64,000 nucleotides of DNA from Marinomonas sp. IMCC 4694 (GCF_008122525.1 NZ_VSRV01000001.1:1736001-1800000); one strand, 5' to 3'. Positions 16,550 through 26,376 are shown, counted from the stretch's first letter. A program made the numbers and translations. Notes: a model not told the origin generated them from the sequence alone.

Positions 16550-19136
16550 TTTTAGACACCTCATGCTGAGTTTTAGTACGAGAAATTCGTAATAATCGCA
16601 GTCTATTGGCGTTACTCACCACAGTAACCGACGATAATGACATCGCCGCACCAGCCACAACAGGGCTGAGTAACCAGCCAGTAAAAGGAAACAAAATTCC
16701 CGCCGCAATAGGAATCCCTAAGCCGTTATAAATAAAGGCACCCCATAAATTTTGTTTGATATTCTTTAAAGTGGCTCTGCTAATTTGAATCACATCCGCA
16801 ACACTGTGCAGATCGTTACTTAGCAAGGTGATGTCCGCGCTCTCCATGGCGATATCCGTCCCTGCCCCCATGGCAAAACCAACATCCGCCTGCGCCAGAG
16901 CGGGCGCATCATTAATGCCATCACCAATCATGCCAACCACCTCACCCTGCGCTTGAAGCTGCTTTATCCAATCTAACTTATCGTTGGGCATCAGCTGTGC
17001 ATGAAAGTCTTGAATACCAACCGCATTTGCAACGTGTGTCGCCGTAGCATGGTGATCACCCGTCAGCATAATGACCTTGAGCCCTTGAGCTTTAAAGTTT
17101 GAAATAGCCAATTCAACGCCCTGTTTAAGAGGGTCTTCAATCAAAAAAATCGCAAGTAATCTTGATTTGTCCGAAAGATAGACAGGTGTTGCAGTGCTGA
17201 ACGTCAAACATGGTAGGGGTAAATCCAAAGGAATCCCCTTTTCTTTCATTAAACGCTCATTGCCTAAAAAATATTCCTGATTATTAACTTGCCCCGTAAC
17301 GCCTAATCCAATGAGAGAATCAAACGCCACCACATCGACCGCTTGCACAGACCACTTAGCCTCGCAATGCTGCAATAACGCATCGGCTAAAGGATGATTA
17401 GCTCGACGCTCCAACGCCGCCACGATAGGCAGTAAGACTTCTTCTTGAGCGCGCTCACTGATTGCCTGACTCATGACTTGAGGTTTGCCCTGAGTAATAG
17501 TGCCTGTTTTATCCAACACCAAAACGGTCAACTCACTGGCTCGCTGTAACGCATCACCATTACGGATCAGACCACCATATTCAGCGGCTTTACCAATACC
17601 AATCATGGTTGAGATGGGCGTGGCTAACCCCAATGCACAAGGACAAGCAATAATTAACACTGAAATACTGGTAACAAGAATGTAGCCATACAAAGCCGAG
17701 TCTTGAGCAAAGTAAAAAGAGACGTTATACCAAACCAATGCCGTCAGGATCGCAATAATAATCACGCTAGGAACAAACACCGCTGACACTTTGTCGGCGA
17801 GTACACTAATAGGCGGCTTTGAGTTTTGCGCCTTACCCACCATAGAGATGATTTGTGCAAGCCGTGTATCAGCACCTATATGAGTAGCTTGAAATAGCAA
17901 ACTGCCTTGGCCATTAACGGTGCCGGCTGACAACAGGCTGTCTTTGTTTTTTACAATAGGTGCGGCTTCACCGGTTAACATGGATTCATTAACGGTTGAG
18001 AGTCCCTCGAGTACCACGCCATCCACGGGGATTTTCTCACCTGATCGAACACGTAAAATGTCCCCTACCTGAATATCCGATACTGAAATCTGGTGTTCTT
18101 TCGTCCCTGCTACACGAGTGGCCATTTTAGGTCGCAAATCTAAAAGACGATGTAATGCTTGACTGGTGTTACGTCTGGCTCGCAGCTCCAATGCTTGCCC
18201 AAGATTGATTAAGCCGATGATCATCACAGATGCTTCAAAATACAAATGCTGAGTATTGAGTGGAAACCAGCCAGGTACAATGATAACCAACATGGAATAA
18301 AACCAAGCACTGGCGGTTCCTAAAGCAATCAACAAATCCATATTCGCTTGATGAACAGTAAAGGCCTTCCAGGCGCCACGAAAATAATGCGCCCCAGCAC
18401 GCACCATAATCCACAAGGTCAATAGGCCAACAGCGAACCAAATCGACCTATTAGTGAGCGTACTCACTGTCATGCTTCCACCTAACACACCGTAAAGCAT
18501 TAACGGTATGCCAAGCCCTAGACCCATCAGCGACGCTTTGGTTTTGTGTCGATACTCTAATAGCTCTCTCTGCACCCTGTCACTTTCCGCTGTTTTTGCA
18601 TTCAAAATAAGGCTGGCTTGGTAGCCAGAGTTCTTAACCGCTTCAATCAGCGCATCCACCTCACCCGTTGATTCGACTTGTGCTGTGTGATTGGCGAAAT
18701 TGACCTCCGCTGTAATGACACCTTCGGAATGACTCAATGCCTTTTTCACGCTGTTCACGCAACCTGCACAGGTCATCCCTGAAATAGAGAGTTCGTAGTG
18801 CTTAGAGGCTTGCGTGTATTGAGTCGAATTTGCACAGGTTGTTGGACGAGGTGAAACGCCTTCGCTAGCTTGGGGCTCCGTATTGATAACAGTGACGTTA
18901 TGAGCGCGCTCACCATCGTGCTGTACACCCTTATAAACGAAACCGGCTTCTTCAACTATAACCTCTAATTCAGTCAAATTTAGGTGAGAAGTCACCATCA
19001 ATTTGTTCTCTTTTGGCCACCCTTCAATCACAGCGTCAGGGCTTGTCGACTGAATAAATCGGCGAACTTTCGATACACAGCCTTGGCAGGACATGCCTGT
19101 CACCGTTAAAATAAAGGTGTTATTTGCTTGCTCCAT
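16539..19136 (-). CDS. copA: Copper-translocating P-type ATPase
   Basis: 865 residues. Two N-terminal heavy-metal domains carry GMSCQGC and GMTCAGC. The membrane CPC motif (IACPCALGLATP), the phosphorylation site DKTGTITQGKP and the hinge MIGDGINDAPALAQADVGFAMG are all present. This is the P1B-1 Cu(I) exporter layout, moving Cu(I) out of the cytoplasm. Start set at ATG 19136, where GGGAG is eight bases upstream; the in-frame TTG at 19151 is not needed. It lies 30 bases after a MerR-type regulator and overlaps a small membrane ORF, forming a three-gene operon. Confidence 0.93.
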   Translation of the reverse strand: MEQANNTFILTVTGMSCQGCVSKVRRFIQSTSPDAVIEGWPKENKLMVTSHLNLTELEVIVEEAGFVYKGVQHDGERAHNVTVINTEPQASEGVSPRPTTCANSTQYTQASKHYELSISGMTCAGCVNSVKKALSHSEGVITAEVNFANHTAQVESTGEVDALIEAVKNSGYQASLILNAKTAESDRVQRELLEYRHKTKASLMGLGLGIPLMLYGVLGGSMTVSTLTNRSIWFAVGLLTLWIMVRAGAHYFRGAWKAFTVHQANMDLLIALGTASAWFYSMLVIIVPGWFPLNTQHLYFEASVMIIGLINLGQALELRARRNTSQALHRLLDLRPKMATRVAGTKEHQISVSDIQVGDILRVRSGEKIPVDGVVLEGLSTVNESMLTGEAAPIVKNKDSLLSAGTVNGQGSLLFQATHIGADTRLAQIISMVGKAQNSKPPISVLADKVSAVFVPSVIIIAILTALVWYNVSFYFAQDSALYGYILVTSISVLIIACPCALGLATPISTMIGIGKAAEYGGLIRNGDALQRASELTVLVLDKTGTITQGKPQVMSQAISERAQEEVLLPIVAALERRANHPLADALLQHCEAKWSVQAVDVVAFDSLIGLGVTGQVNNQEYFLGNERLMKEKGIPLDLPLPCLTFSTATPVYLSDKSRLLAIFLIEDPLKQGVELAISNFKAQGLKVIMLTGDHHATATHVANAVGIQDFHAQLMPNDKLDWIKQLQAQGEVVGMIGDGINDAPALAQADVGFAMGAGTDIAMESADITLLSNDLHSVADVIQISRATLKNIKQNLWGAFIYNGLGIPIAAGILFPFTGWLLSPVVAGAAMSLSSVTVVSNANRLRLLRISRTKTQHEVSKNAH

Positions 19137-19166
19137 TTTATGGTCTCCCAAAGAGGTGAATCGGAT

Positions 19167-19577
19167 TTATTTTTTGTTGTCCCAAGCTTCAATTAAACAG
19201 CAAATGGAATGTCCATCTGGCTCTCCATTGGGCATAGTTTGCCAAGCGGCTAAAGCCGATTCCATTTTGAGTAGATGCGCTTGCAGTTGGGCAATTTTCA
19301 ACTTGGTTTCTGGGACTTTACGCTCTAATAAATCTCTCACCATGGGGCAAGGTGAATCACCGCTATCAGATTGTTGAAAAATCTCTTCTATTTGCTTTAA
19401 GCTAAACCCAAGCTCACTGGCTTGACGAATAAAATACAGCCGTTGCAGTGCTATCGAGTCAAACATTTGGTAGCCATTACTGGGATTACGGTGCGCATGA
19501 ATTAAACCAAGTCGAGCGTAATGGCGTACTGTCTCTGCGGTGACATTGGCTTTTTTTGCTAATTCACTGACTCGCAT
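19167..19577 (-). CDS. MerR-family metal-responsive regulator of the copper operon
   Basis: 136 residues. The N-terminal winged helix is clear (VSELAKKANVTAETVRHYARLGLI). A long dimer helix follows, then a C-terminal tail with cysteines at DSPCPMV and HSICCLIE. The cysteine layout resembles Hg/Zn/Pb sensors more than classical CueR, which has CxGDDSADCP. Position ahead of copA makes Cu(I) the likely signal, but the metal is not certain. Start at ATG 19577, five bases after GGAG; GTG 19583 overlaps the ribosome site. It is first in the operon and is probably autoregulated. Confidence 0.82.
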   Translation of the reverse strand: MRVSELAKKANVTAETVRHYARLGLIHAHRNPSNGYQMFDSIALQRLYFIRQASELGFSLKQIEEIFQQSDSGDSPCPMVRDLLERKVPETKLKIAQLQAHLLKMESALAAWQTMPNGEPDGHSICCLIEAWDNKK

Positions 19578-19615
19578 AACCACTCCTTTTACATCCTTAA
19601 TAGACGAATAACGAC

Positions 19616-19647
19616 AGTGTAAAACCTACAGGTTGCACACAGGTCAA
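19616..19647 (-). promoter_or_regulatory. MerR-type promoter with a long spacer
   Basis: On the minus strand TTGACC (19642-19647) and TACACT (19616-19621) are separated by 20 bp. MerR-family promoters have unusually long 19-20 bp spacers. The spacer contains AACCT-GT-AGGTT, a small dyad. It lies about 40 bases before the regulator start, so it would drive regulator, ATPase and small ORF together. Confidence 0.6.
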
Positions 19648-19670
19648 GATGAGATACTAAACATCATGCA

Positions 19671-19699
19671 AAAAAAAAGCCGAGTCAAGCGACTCGGCT
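19671..19699 (-). terminator. Terminator of ndh
   Basis: The stem AGCCGAGTC (19678-19686) pairs with GACTCGGCT (19691-19699) around AAGC. On the minus strand it is followed by T8, 57 bases after the ndh stop. Confidence 0.88.
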
Positions 19700-19755
19700 C
19701 TTACTTTAAGCCGTCTCAGTATTAACGAGTGCTATTTTAATGAGTCCCGTTTTAA

Positions 19756-21045
19756 CTAATGCAGCTTCAATTTGGGTTTAACCACTTTACCAATTTTTTG
19801 CGCTGTCATAATGACGGTGGCTTTTACCCAACCGTGGATCGCAATAAGATGAAGCCTATACAAAGACACATACACAAATCGAGCAATGCGTCCTTCAATA
19901 AACATAGACCCGCCCATCATGTTCCCCATTAAGTTCCCTACGGTACTATAACGACTGAGGTTGACCAATGAGCCGTAATCCTTGTAAGTGTATTCCTTTA
20001 AAGGCTCACTTAAAAAAGACGCCTTGATATTAGCAAACACCAAAGCCGCCATTTGATGCGCAGACTGAGCTCTAGGAGGAACAAATGAACCATCGGCTTG
20101 TTCACAAGCACAGCAGTCACCAATAACATAAACATTGTCAAAATTGGCGGTTTGTAACGTCTTTTTCACCAAAATCTGATTATTACGTGTTGTCTCAAAC
20201 CCTTCTATGTCTCTTACAAAGTCTGGCGCCTTCACACCCGCAGCCCAAATCATTAAATCCGCTTCAATGATGCCATTATCGGCGGTTTCAAAACCACCGT
20301 CGTAGGCTTTTGTTACTCTGGTTGCCTGACTCACGGTGACACCCAAACGGATTAATTCTTTGGTCGCCAGCGCAGCAATACGATCTGGTAATGCAGGTAA
20401 AATGCGTGGGCCGGCTTCGATTAGCTGAACATGCACTCGCTTACCTGACATATCCGGCATGCCATAGGCTTTTAGCATGTCTGCCACATGGAAAAGTTCA
20501 GCGGATAACTCCACACCGGTTGCTCCACCGCCGACAATAGCCAGCTGCAGCTTAGCGTCAGAACCTTCTTGGTACACTCGTAAAAACTGATTAAGTAAGG
20601 CTTGCTGGAATCGCTCGGCTTGCTTATGTGAATCCAGAAAATAACAATGCTCTGCTACGCCTGGGGTGCCAAAATCATTACTGACACTGCCCACTGCCAT
20701 AATCAAAATATCATATGAAAACGTTCTTTTCGGCAAAACAATATGGCCCATATCATCTGACAGCGAATCCAATGTTAAGGTTTTTGCCTTAGGATCCACC
20801 GCCATTAACGTGCCAAGCTGAAATTGATAGTGATGTTTGGCTGCATGAGCACGATAGTTCAAACCGTCGTTGTTGATATCAAGGGATCCTGTGGCCACTT
20901 CGTGCAACAAAGGTTTCCAGATGTGTGTCTGACTTCTATCGATTAATACCACATCGGCTTGGCGTTTTTGACCAAAAGCATGACCCAGCTTGGTCACGAG
21001 CTCCAAACCTCCGGCTCCACCGCCAACCACAACAATTTTTTTCAT
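19756..21045 (-). CDS. ndh: NADH dehydrogenase type II (non-proton-pumping)
   Basis: 429 residues. The FAD-binding motif VVVGGGAGGLELV is at the N-terminus and the NADH-binding motif LAIVGGGATGVELSAEL is near residue 170. IWAAGVKAP and YVIGDCCACE are also typical. It passes electrons from NADH to quinone on the cytoplasmic membrane face without pumping protons. The last ~60 residues hold a hydrophobic, membrane-binding region. AGGTGAG precedes the ATG. yaiI lies upstream on the same strand, separated by a weak hairpin. Confidence 0.92.
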   Translation of the reverse strand: MKKIVVVGGGAGGLELVTKLGHAFGQKRQADVVLIDRSQTHIWKPLLHEVATGSLDINNDGLNYRAHAAKHHYQFQLGTLMAVDPKAKTLTLDSLSDDMGHIVLPKRTFSYDILIMAVGSVSNDFGTPGVAEHCYFLDSHKQAERFQQALLNQFLRVYQEGSDAKLQLAIVGGGATGVELSAELFHVADMLKAYGMPDMSGKRVHVQLIEAGPRILPALPDRIAALATKELIRLGVTVSQATRVTKAYDGGFETADNGIIEADLMIWAAGVKAPDFVRDIEGFETTRNNQILVKKTLQTANFDNVYVIGDCCACEQADGSFVPPRAQSAHQMAALVFANIKASFLSEPLKEYTYKDYGSLVNLSRYSTVGNLMGNMMGGSMFIEGRIARFVYVSLYRLHLIAIHGWVKATVIMTAQKIGKVVKPKLKLH

Positions 21046-21071
21046 ATAAACTCACCTGTAAATATTGAATA

Positions 21072-21104
21072 ATCTGGAAAATATTCCATAAACACTTTCC
21101 AGAT
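21072..21104. repeat. 9-bp inverted repeat between yaiI and ndh
   Basis: ATCTGGAAA (21072-21080) and TTTCCAGAT (21096-21104) pair across a 15-base loop. There is no T run, so it is a weak candidate for a terminator of yaiI or a regulatory hairpin ahead of ndh. Confidence 0.4.
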
Positions 21105-21120
21105 ACGTCAAAAATAACGC

Positions 21121-21570
21121 TTATTTGACTCTTTGAGCCAAAAGCTTATCCAAGGTGTTGGCGAAGGCCATTCTATCTTGCTGATTAAACACGGCTGGAC
21201 CGCCCATTTGCACACCAGAGGAACGCATTTGCTCCATGAAATCTCGCATTCCCAAACGCTGCTTGATGTTTTCTTTGGTGTATAATTCTCCACGAGGATT
21301 CACCGCCAACGCACCTTTGTCGATGACTTCCGACGCCAACGGAATATCGGCCGTCACAACAAGATCACTCGGTTCAATATGCTCTACAATGTAATTATCC
21401 GCGACATCGAAGCCTGAGCCGACCACACGACGTTCAATCCATTTTGACGCTGGAATAGCAATCGCTTGATTGGCCACCAATATACAGGGGATTTGTACCC
21501 TTTCAGCAGCCCGAAACAGAATGGTTTTGATTACATTTGGACACGCGTCAGCATCAACCCACAAGCGCAT
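21121..21570 (-). CDS. yaiI: YaiI/YqxD (DUF188) family protein
   Basis: 149 residues. The start MRLWVDADACPNVIK and the segments GFDVADNYIVE, VVTADIPLA and NPRGELYT match the DUF188 family throughout. The fold is NYN/PIN-related with conserved Asp residues, which suggests a nuclease, but no activity is established. Start set at 21570, with GGGG seven bases upstream; the frame is open to an ATG at 21597, which lacks a ribosome site. Confidence 0.85.
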   Translation of the reverse strand: MRLWVDADACPNVIKTILFRAAERVQIPCILVANQAIAIPASKWIERRVVGSGFDVADNYIVEHIEPSDLVVTADIPLASEVIDKGALAVNPRGELYTKENIKQRLGMRDFMEQMRSSGVQMGGPAVFNQQDRMAFANTLDKLLAQRVK

Positions 21571-21641
21571 TACATTCCCCTTTTGATTAAGGCGCATATT
21601 ATCAAACAGGTGCCCAGTGAAATCCAGTCATAGACAAAAAC

Positions 21642-21668
21642 AAACGGAGCACACAGTGGGCTCCGTTT
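21642..21668. terminator. Terminator after the ETF-ubiquinone oxidoreductase gene
   Basis: AAACGGAGC (21642-21650) pairs with GCTCCGTTT (21660-21668). T-rich sequence lies on both sides (TTTGTTTTTG on the minus strand), 35 bases after the stop at 21703. Confidence 0.75.
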
Positions 21669-21702
21669 TTACAGTTTTCCGGTTTATTAAGGCCTCATCA
21701 CC

Positions 21703-23352
21703 TTACATGTTAGGGTAATTGGGCCCTCCAGCGCCCTCCGGCGTAACCCACGTGATATTTTGCGCAGGATCTTTAATGTCGCAGGTTTTACAGTGAATGC
21801 AGTTTTGTGAGTTGATCTTGAAAATCGATTCATTATTGGATTCAATCACTTCATACACACCGGCAGGACAATAACGCTGAGCAGGCTCAGCAAACTTTGG
21901 CAAGTTACTTTGAATCGGAATGCGAGCGTCTTTTAATGTGAGATGACAAGGCTGATCCTCTTCATGATTGGTATTGGATAAAAATACTGACGATAACTTG
22001 TCAAAACTTAATACGCCATCTGGTTTCTTGTAAACAGGAGCAACATGTTTGTCCGCCAACTCCATGCTGGCGTGATCTGGTGTCATATCGTTGAACGTGA
22101 ATGGAAGTGCACCAGAAAAAACATTTTGATCTAACCAATTGTAGGCACCACCCCAGAACGTCCCCAACTTATGCATCACTGGCACAAAATTACGCGCTTC
22201 TTTGAGCTCCTTTCCTAGCCAAGAATCACGTATCACCGTATCAAAATGAGATAATTCTGCAGGCGCATTATCCTGCTGCAGAGCATCAAAAATCGTATCG
22301 GCGGCCAACATTCCACTTTTCATTGCAGTATGAGTGCCTTTAATTTTAGCGGGGTTTAACGTCCCTGCGTCACAACCAATCACCAAACCACCTGGAAAGC
22401 TCATCTTCGGTAACGACGACCATCCGCCTTTCGCAATGGCACGGGCACCATAAGACACTCTTTTCGCGCCTTTTAAATGTTCAGCAATGAGTGGGTGGTG
22501 TTTGTATTTCTGAAATTCATCGTAGGGGCTTAGGTAGGGATTTTTATAATTCAAATCGACGATGAGTCCTACAACGACTTGGTTGTTCTCTAAATGATAT
22601 AAAAAGCCACCTCCGCCTGCCTCACTGCCTAATGGCCAACCCGCCGTGTGAATCACAGCACCAGGCTTACTTTGTCCGGCTGGCACATCCCACAGCTCCT
22701 TAATACCCAGTCCGTAATGCTGAGGTGCTTGGTGTTTATCCAGTTCAAACTGGGCGATTAACGCCTTACCAAGGTGACCTCGGCAACCTTCTGCAAAAAG
22801 GGTGTATTTGGCTTTTAGCAGCATGCCCGCCATAAAGCCGTCTTTTTCACTGCCGTTTGCCGATCGGCCCATATCACCGGTAACTATGCCTTCCACATTC
22901 CCTTGTGCATCAAAGGCAAGATGCGCCGCCGAAAACCCCGGAAACACCTCCACCCCCAGGGCTTCTGCTTGCTCCGCCAACCAACGGCTCAGATTGCCAA
23001 GGCTGATAACATAATTACCGTCATTATGAAGCGTTTTTGGCACCATCCAGTGGCTTAATGCTCTTGAAGTCTCCTCTGAACGTAACCAAAAAAGCTCGTC
23101 CGTCGTTACTTTAGTGTTTAAAGGTGCGCCTTTTTCTTGCCAGTCGGGAAATAATTCATCCAAAGCCAAAGAATCGATGACCGCACCAGATACAATGTGC
23201 GCACCAATTTCTGAACCTTTCTCAACCAAACATACAGTGATTTCTTTTTCTTCTGCCTGCGCTCTTTGCATAATGCGACATGCGGCTGACAACCCAGCAG
23301 GGCCCCCTCCAACAATCACCACATCAAATTCCATTACTTCTCTGTTTGACAT
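21703..23352 (-). CDS. Electron transfer flavoprotein-ubiquinone oxidoreductase
   Basis: 549 residues. It takes electrons from reduced ETF to membrane ubiquinone, linking acyl-CoA oxidation to respiration. The FAD motif VVIVGGGPAGLSAAC is at the start and a 4Fe-4S site is near the end (YCPAGVYE ... NCIHCKTCDIKDPAQNI). GEGCRGHLGK-like EGCRGHLGKALI is also typical. Start set at ATG 23352 with GGAGG four bases upstream; the frame extends to ATG 23379 with no ribosome site. An acyl-CoA dehydrogenase lies 48 bases upstream on the same strand, its likely electron donor via ETF. The etfAB genes are not in the window. Confidence 0.93.
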   Translation of the reverse strand: MSNREVMEFDVVIVGGGPAGLSAACRIMQRAQAEEKEITVCLVEKGSEIGAHIVSGAVIDSLALDELFPDWQEKGAPLNTKVTTDELFWLRSEETSRALSHWMVPKTLHNDGNYVISLGNLSRWLAEQAEALGVEVFPGFSAAHLAFDAQGNVEGIVTGDMGRSANGSEKDGFMAGMLLKAKYTLFAEGCRGHLGKALIAQFELDKHQAPQHYGLGIKELWDVPAGQSKPGAVIHTAGWPLGSEAGGGGFLYHLENNQVVVGLIVDLNYKNPYLSPYDEFQKYKHHPLIAEHLKGAKRVSYGARAIAKGGWSSLPKMSFPGGLVIGCDAGTLNPAKIKGTHTAMKSGMLAADTIFDALQQDNAPAELSHFDTVIRDSWLGKELKEARNFVPVMHKLGTFWGGAYNWLDQNVFSGALPFTFNDMTPDHASMELADKHVAPVYKKPDGVLSFDKLSSVFLSNTNHEEDQPCHLTLKDARIPIQSNLPKFAEPAQRYCPAGVYEVIESNNESIFKINSQNCIHCKTCDIKDPAQNITWVTPEGAGGPNYPNM

Positions 23353-23400
23353 ATTGCCTCCATGATTCGGGCGTGTCATTTTATTGTAGTCGAATACGTA

Positions 23401-25170
23401 TTAACGATTGAAAGCATTTTTGTTTAGTTTGTCAACAGTAGCCTTTCCAAACTTTATTGTGTGGGCATAGCTAAACGCTCTAGGAAGAATATGATCACAA
23501 TAGAAATCAACTGAATATGACCAAGATGTCTTTTCGGACTCCGCCATATCGGAGGCCTGGCTGGATTCATTCTGCGCTCTCACTTGAAGCCAAGCGCCTA
23601 TCACAAACCCCATTAGCATCATGTAATCAAACGCCAACCCTGTGCCTAAAACGGGATCTGACGCCATACTTTGCAAACAGACTTCTGTGGCTTCTTTTGC
23701 TTCTTCTAATGCAATTTGTACCTTTTGAATATTGGCGTTTGGTGCCATTAACGACATTGCCTGAAGTTCCGTTTCTATCTCAGTGAGCAGCAAACGCATT
23801 TCAGCACCCTTGTCTGAATGCAGTTTTCGACCAATTAAATCAATCGCCTGAATGCCGTTTGTGCCTTCGTAAATGGGTAAAATACGGGCATCACGAGCAT
23901 GTTGAGCCACGCCAGTTTCTTCGATAAACCCCATACCACCATGAATTTGTATCGCCAATGAAGTAATTTCTTGAGCTTGCTCAGTGATCCAACCTTTGAC
24001 GATTGGCGTGTACAACGCCGTTCTGGCGCGAGATTGCTGTTGTTGCTGTCCGCTGGACAAGTGCGATAAATCATTTTCTACTGCGGCAACGTAAATCAAG
24101 GATCGCATTGCATCGATTTGAGATTTCATTGTCATCAGCATGCGTAAAACATCGGGATGCTCAATGATAGCGACGCGTTCTGTGCGCTCTGCGTTCATGC
24201 CTTGTTTACGTTCTTTTGCATACTCCAACGCTTGTTGATAAGCGCGCTCAGCAATGGCCAAACCCTGTAAACCAACACCTTGTCTGGCGTTGTTCATCAT
24301 AGTGAACATAGCCTTAATACCATCATTTTCTCGACCGATCAGATAGCCCACTGCACCTTTATTATCGCCAAAGCTCATGACACAAGTAGGTGACGCATGA
24401 ATGCCCATTTTATGCTCCACTGAAATGGCATACACGTCGTTCCGCTCACCGGGTTCACCTTGCTCATTGAGTAAAAATTTCGGCACGATAAACAATGAGA
24501 TGCCTTTCACGCCTTCTGGCGCTCCAGGAAGGCGTGCCAATACCAAATGAATGATGTTATCGCTCATTTGATGGTCGCCCCAAGTAATGTATATTTTTTG
24601 CCCCTTAATACGAAAGTCATTGCCGTCTGGGGTGGCTTTGCAGGCAATCGCGGCCAGGTCTGAGCCCGCTGCAGGCTCCGTAAGATTCATCGTCCCCGCC
24701 CATTCTCCCGACAACATTTTAGGCAAATACTGCTCTTTTAACGCATCGTTGGCGTGCAGGTGAATCGCCTCAATAGCACCGAGACTGAGTAATGGACACA
24801 GTGAAAAAGCAAGATTAGCAGCTTGTACCCCTTCGTTAACGGCGGTAGCTATGTAAGACGGCAAACCTTGACCACCGTATTTTGGGTCTCCTGATAAGCC
24901 AATCCAGCCACCACCGGAATAGGCTTTAAAAGCGTCTTTAAAACCGCTTGCCTCGATAACAGCACCGTTCTCGACTCGTGAACCTTCTTTGTCACCGCTG
25001 GCATTAATGGGGGCGATAATCTGTTCTGACAGTTTTCCTGCCTCTGCCAAGATAGCTTCCAATAAATCTTTATCAATAGGGTCATCAAGGTAAGGGGTTA
25101 GGCGGTCTATTTTGGCGATGTTGATGAGACTAAAGGTAATATCGTTTATTGGGTAATGGTATTCGCTCAT
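23401..25170 (-). CDS. Acyl-CoA dehydrogenase, DmdC-like large form
   Basis: 589 residues, longer than the ~380 of ordinary acyl-CoA dehydrogenases because of an extra C-terminal domain. NLTEPAAGSDLAA and YITWGDHQM bind FAD and substrate, and the catalytic-base region is PIYEGTNGIQAIDLIGRKL. The length and C-terminal extension match the DmdC group (3-methylmercaptopropionyl-CoA dehydrogenase and long-chain relatives). DMSP breakdown is common in marine bacteria, but dmdA, dmdB and dmdD are not seen here, so a general acyl-CoA role is equally likely. It is paired with the ETF oxidoreductase gene downstream. Confidence 0.85.
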   Translation of the reverse strand: MSEYHYPINDITFSLINIAKIDRLTPYLDDPIDKDLLEAILAEAGKLSEQIIAPINASGDKEGSRVENGAVIEASGFKDAFKAYSGGGWIGLSGDPKYGGQGLPSYIATAVNEGVQAANLAFSLCPLLSLGAIEAIHLHANDALKEQYLPKMLSGEWAGTMNLTEPAAGSDLAAIACKATPDGNDFRIKGQKIYITWGDHQMSDNIIHLVLARLPGAPEGVKGISLFIVPKFLLNEQGEPGERNDVYAISVEHKMGIHASPTCVMSFGDNKGAVGYLIGRENDGIKAMFTMMNNARQGVGLQGLAIAERAYQQALEYAKERKQGMNAERTERVAIIEHPDVLRMLMTMKSQIDAMRSLIYVAAVENDLSHLSSGQQQQQSRARTALYTPIVKGWITEQAQEITSLAIQIHGGMGFIEETGVAQHARDARILPIYEGTNGIQAIDLIGRKLHSDKGAEMRLLLTEIETELQAMSLMAPNANIQKVQIALEEAKEATEVCLQSMASDPVLGTGLAFDYMMLMGFVIGAWLQVRAQNESSQASDMAESEKTSWSYSVDFYCDHILPRAFSYAHTIKFGKATVDKLNKNAFNR

Positions 25171-25314
25171 TTTTTATTCTCCGGTTAAATTATCCGAGCG
25201 GATGTAATATCCCTATAGAATGTAAAAATGTGCTTAATCTCTCAATAACAATTCAGGCCTATATTTCTGACAAATACCGTCAACAAAGAATATTTCCGCC
25301 ATCTAAAGCAATGA

Positions 25315-26376
25315 CTACGTGCGTCTCATGGCTTTGCCGAATTTAAGATATTCCTCACTTTTTCGATATTCACCCGGTGTCATACCGGTCCATTTTTTGA
25401 AAGATCGAAAAAAAGCGCTGGGCTCATCAAACCCCATTAACGCCGCTATATCATTAATGCTCAGTTGTGGCGCATTCATATACGTGATGGCGGCCTCTTT
25501 TCGACAGTCATCTTTGATCAGCTGATAAGACGTTTTTTCCTCATTTAAGCGACGGCGCAAAGTCGATACACTCATATTGAGAGCACTGGCGACCTCTTCC
25601 GCGCTGGGCATTTCCCGGGAGAAATCTTTCCCTAACATCGCCATAACTTGTGATTTTAGACTGTTATCATTTTCCACCATGACTAATAGCTGATAAGGCG
25701 CTGTTTTTAAAAATCCACGCAAACTGTCTTCCGTTTGAACAATCGGCATATCAAGGTAACTGGCAGGAAACACCAAGGCGTTGGCATGTTGGTTGAATCT
25801 CACTTCCGATTGAAACAAGGTTTTGTAGTATTCGACATCATCGGGGCGTTCGCTGGTAAAATAGGCGGCTTTTAAACTCAGCCGCCGCCCAATCAGCCAG
25901 CAGATAAAGTGATGCCACATGGACAAGGTCGTTCTTAATTGCTCCTTTGATTCCGGAACGGCTAAGGCTTCTATATTGTCAGATGATGAGGCGAGCGGCG
26001 CAAATGTAACCATGGCAAACCGCCCTTTTTTAATCAACACGGGTTTAATGGTGGGTCCTCTACAAATTTCATAGAAATCACTGCATCGGTACAAAGCATG
26101 CGCCAAGCTGCGTGAATGAATGATGCACAAACACATCATACGAAATGTACCATTGGGGACTTTACCGCCACTTAACATACCAAAAGATTCATCTTGCATG
26201 AGCCACATGATTTTTTGATACAGCATGCCGTATCGATAGGCGGGGAACGTATCATGTTGAATGATTTCATCGTGAGTAATGTCAAGGCTAGACAAAACAG
26301 TTTGGCGATCCAAGCCTTGAGCCTCAGCCGCTTTTAACAGATACCGAACACTGGACATGGGAACGGACGCTTTCAC
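25315..26376 (-). CDS. AraC-family regulator with OruR/arabinose-binding-type N-terminus
   Basis: 353 residues. The N-terminal ~200 residues form the ligand domain of the OruR/ArgR-like AraC group (SVRYLLKAAEAQGLDR start). The C-terminal ~100 residues hold two helix-turn-helix motifs (PSAEEVASALNMSVSTLRRRL and SINDIAALMGFDEPSAFFRSFKKWTGMTPGEYR). It is the gene just upstream of the acyl-CoA dehydrogenase pair and may control them in response to an acyl compound; this is inference from position. The start is GTG 26376, with an internal ATG at 26358 as an alternative. Confidence 0.82.
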   Translation of the reverse strand: MKASVPMSSVRYLLKAAEAQGLDRQTVLSSLDITHDEIIQHDTFPAYRYGMLYQKIMWLMQDESFGMLSGGKVPNGTFRMMCLCIIHSRSLAHALYRCSDFYEICRGPTIKPVLIKKGRFAMVTFAPLASSSDNIEALAVPESKEQLRTTLSMWHHFICWLIGRRLSLKAAYFTSERPDDVEYYKTLFQSEVRFNQHANALVFPASYLDMPIVQTEDSLRGFLKTAPYQLLVMVENDNSLKSQVMAMLGKDFSREMPSAEEVASALNMSVSTLRRRLNEEKTSYQLIKDDCRKEAAITYMNAPQLSINDIAALMGFDEPSAFFRSFKKWTGMTPGEYRKSEEYLKFGKAMRRT

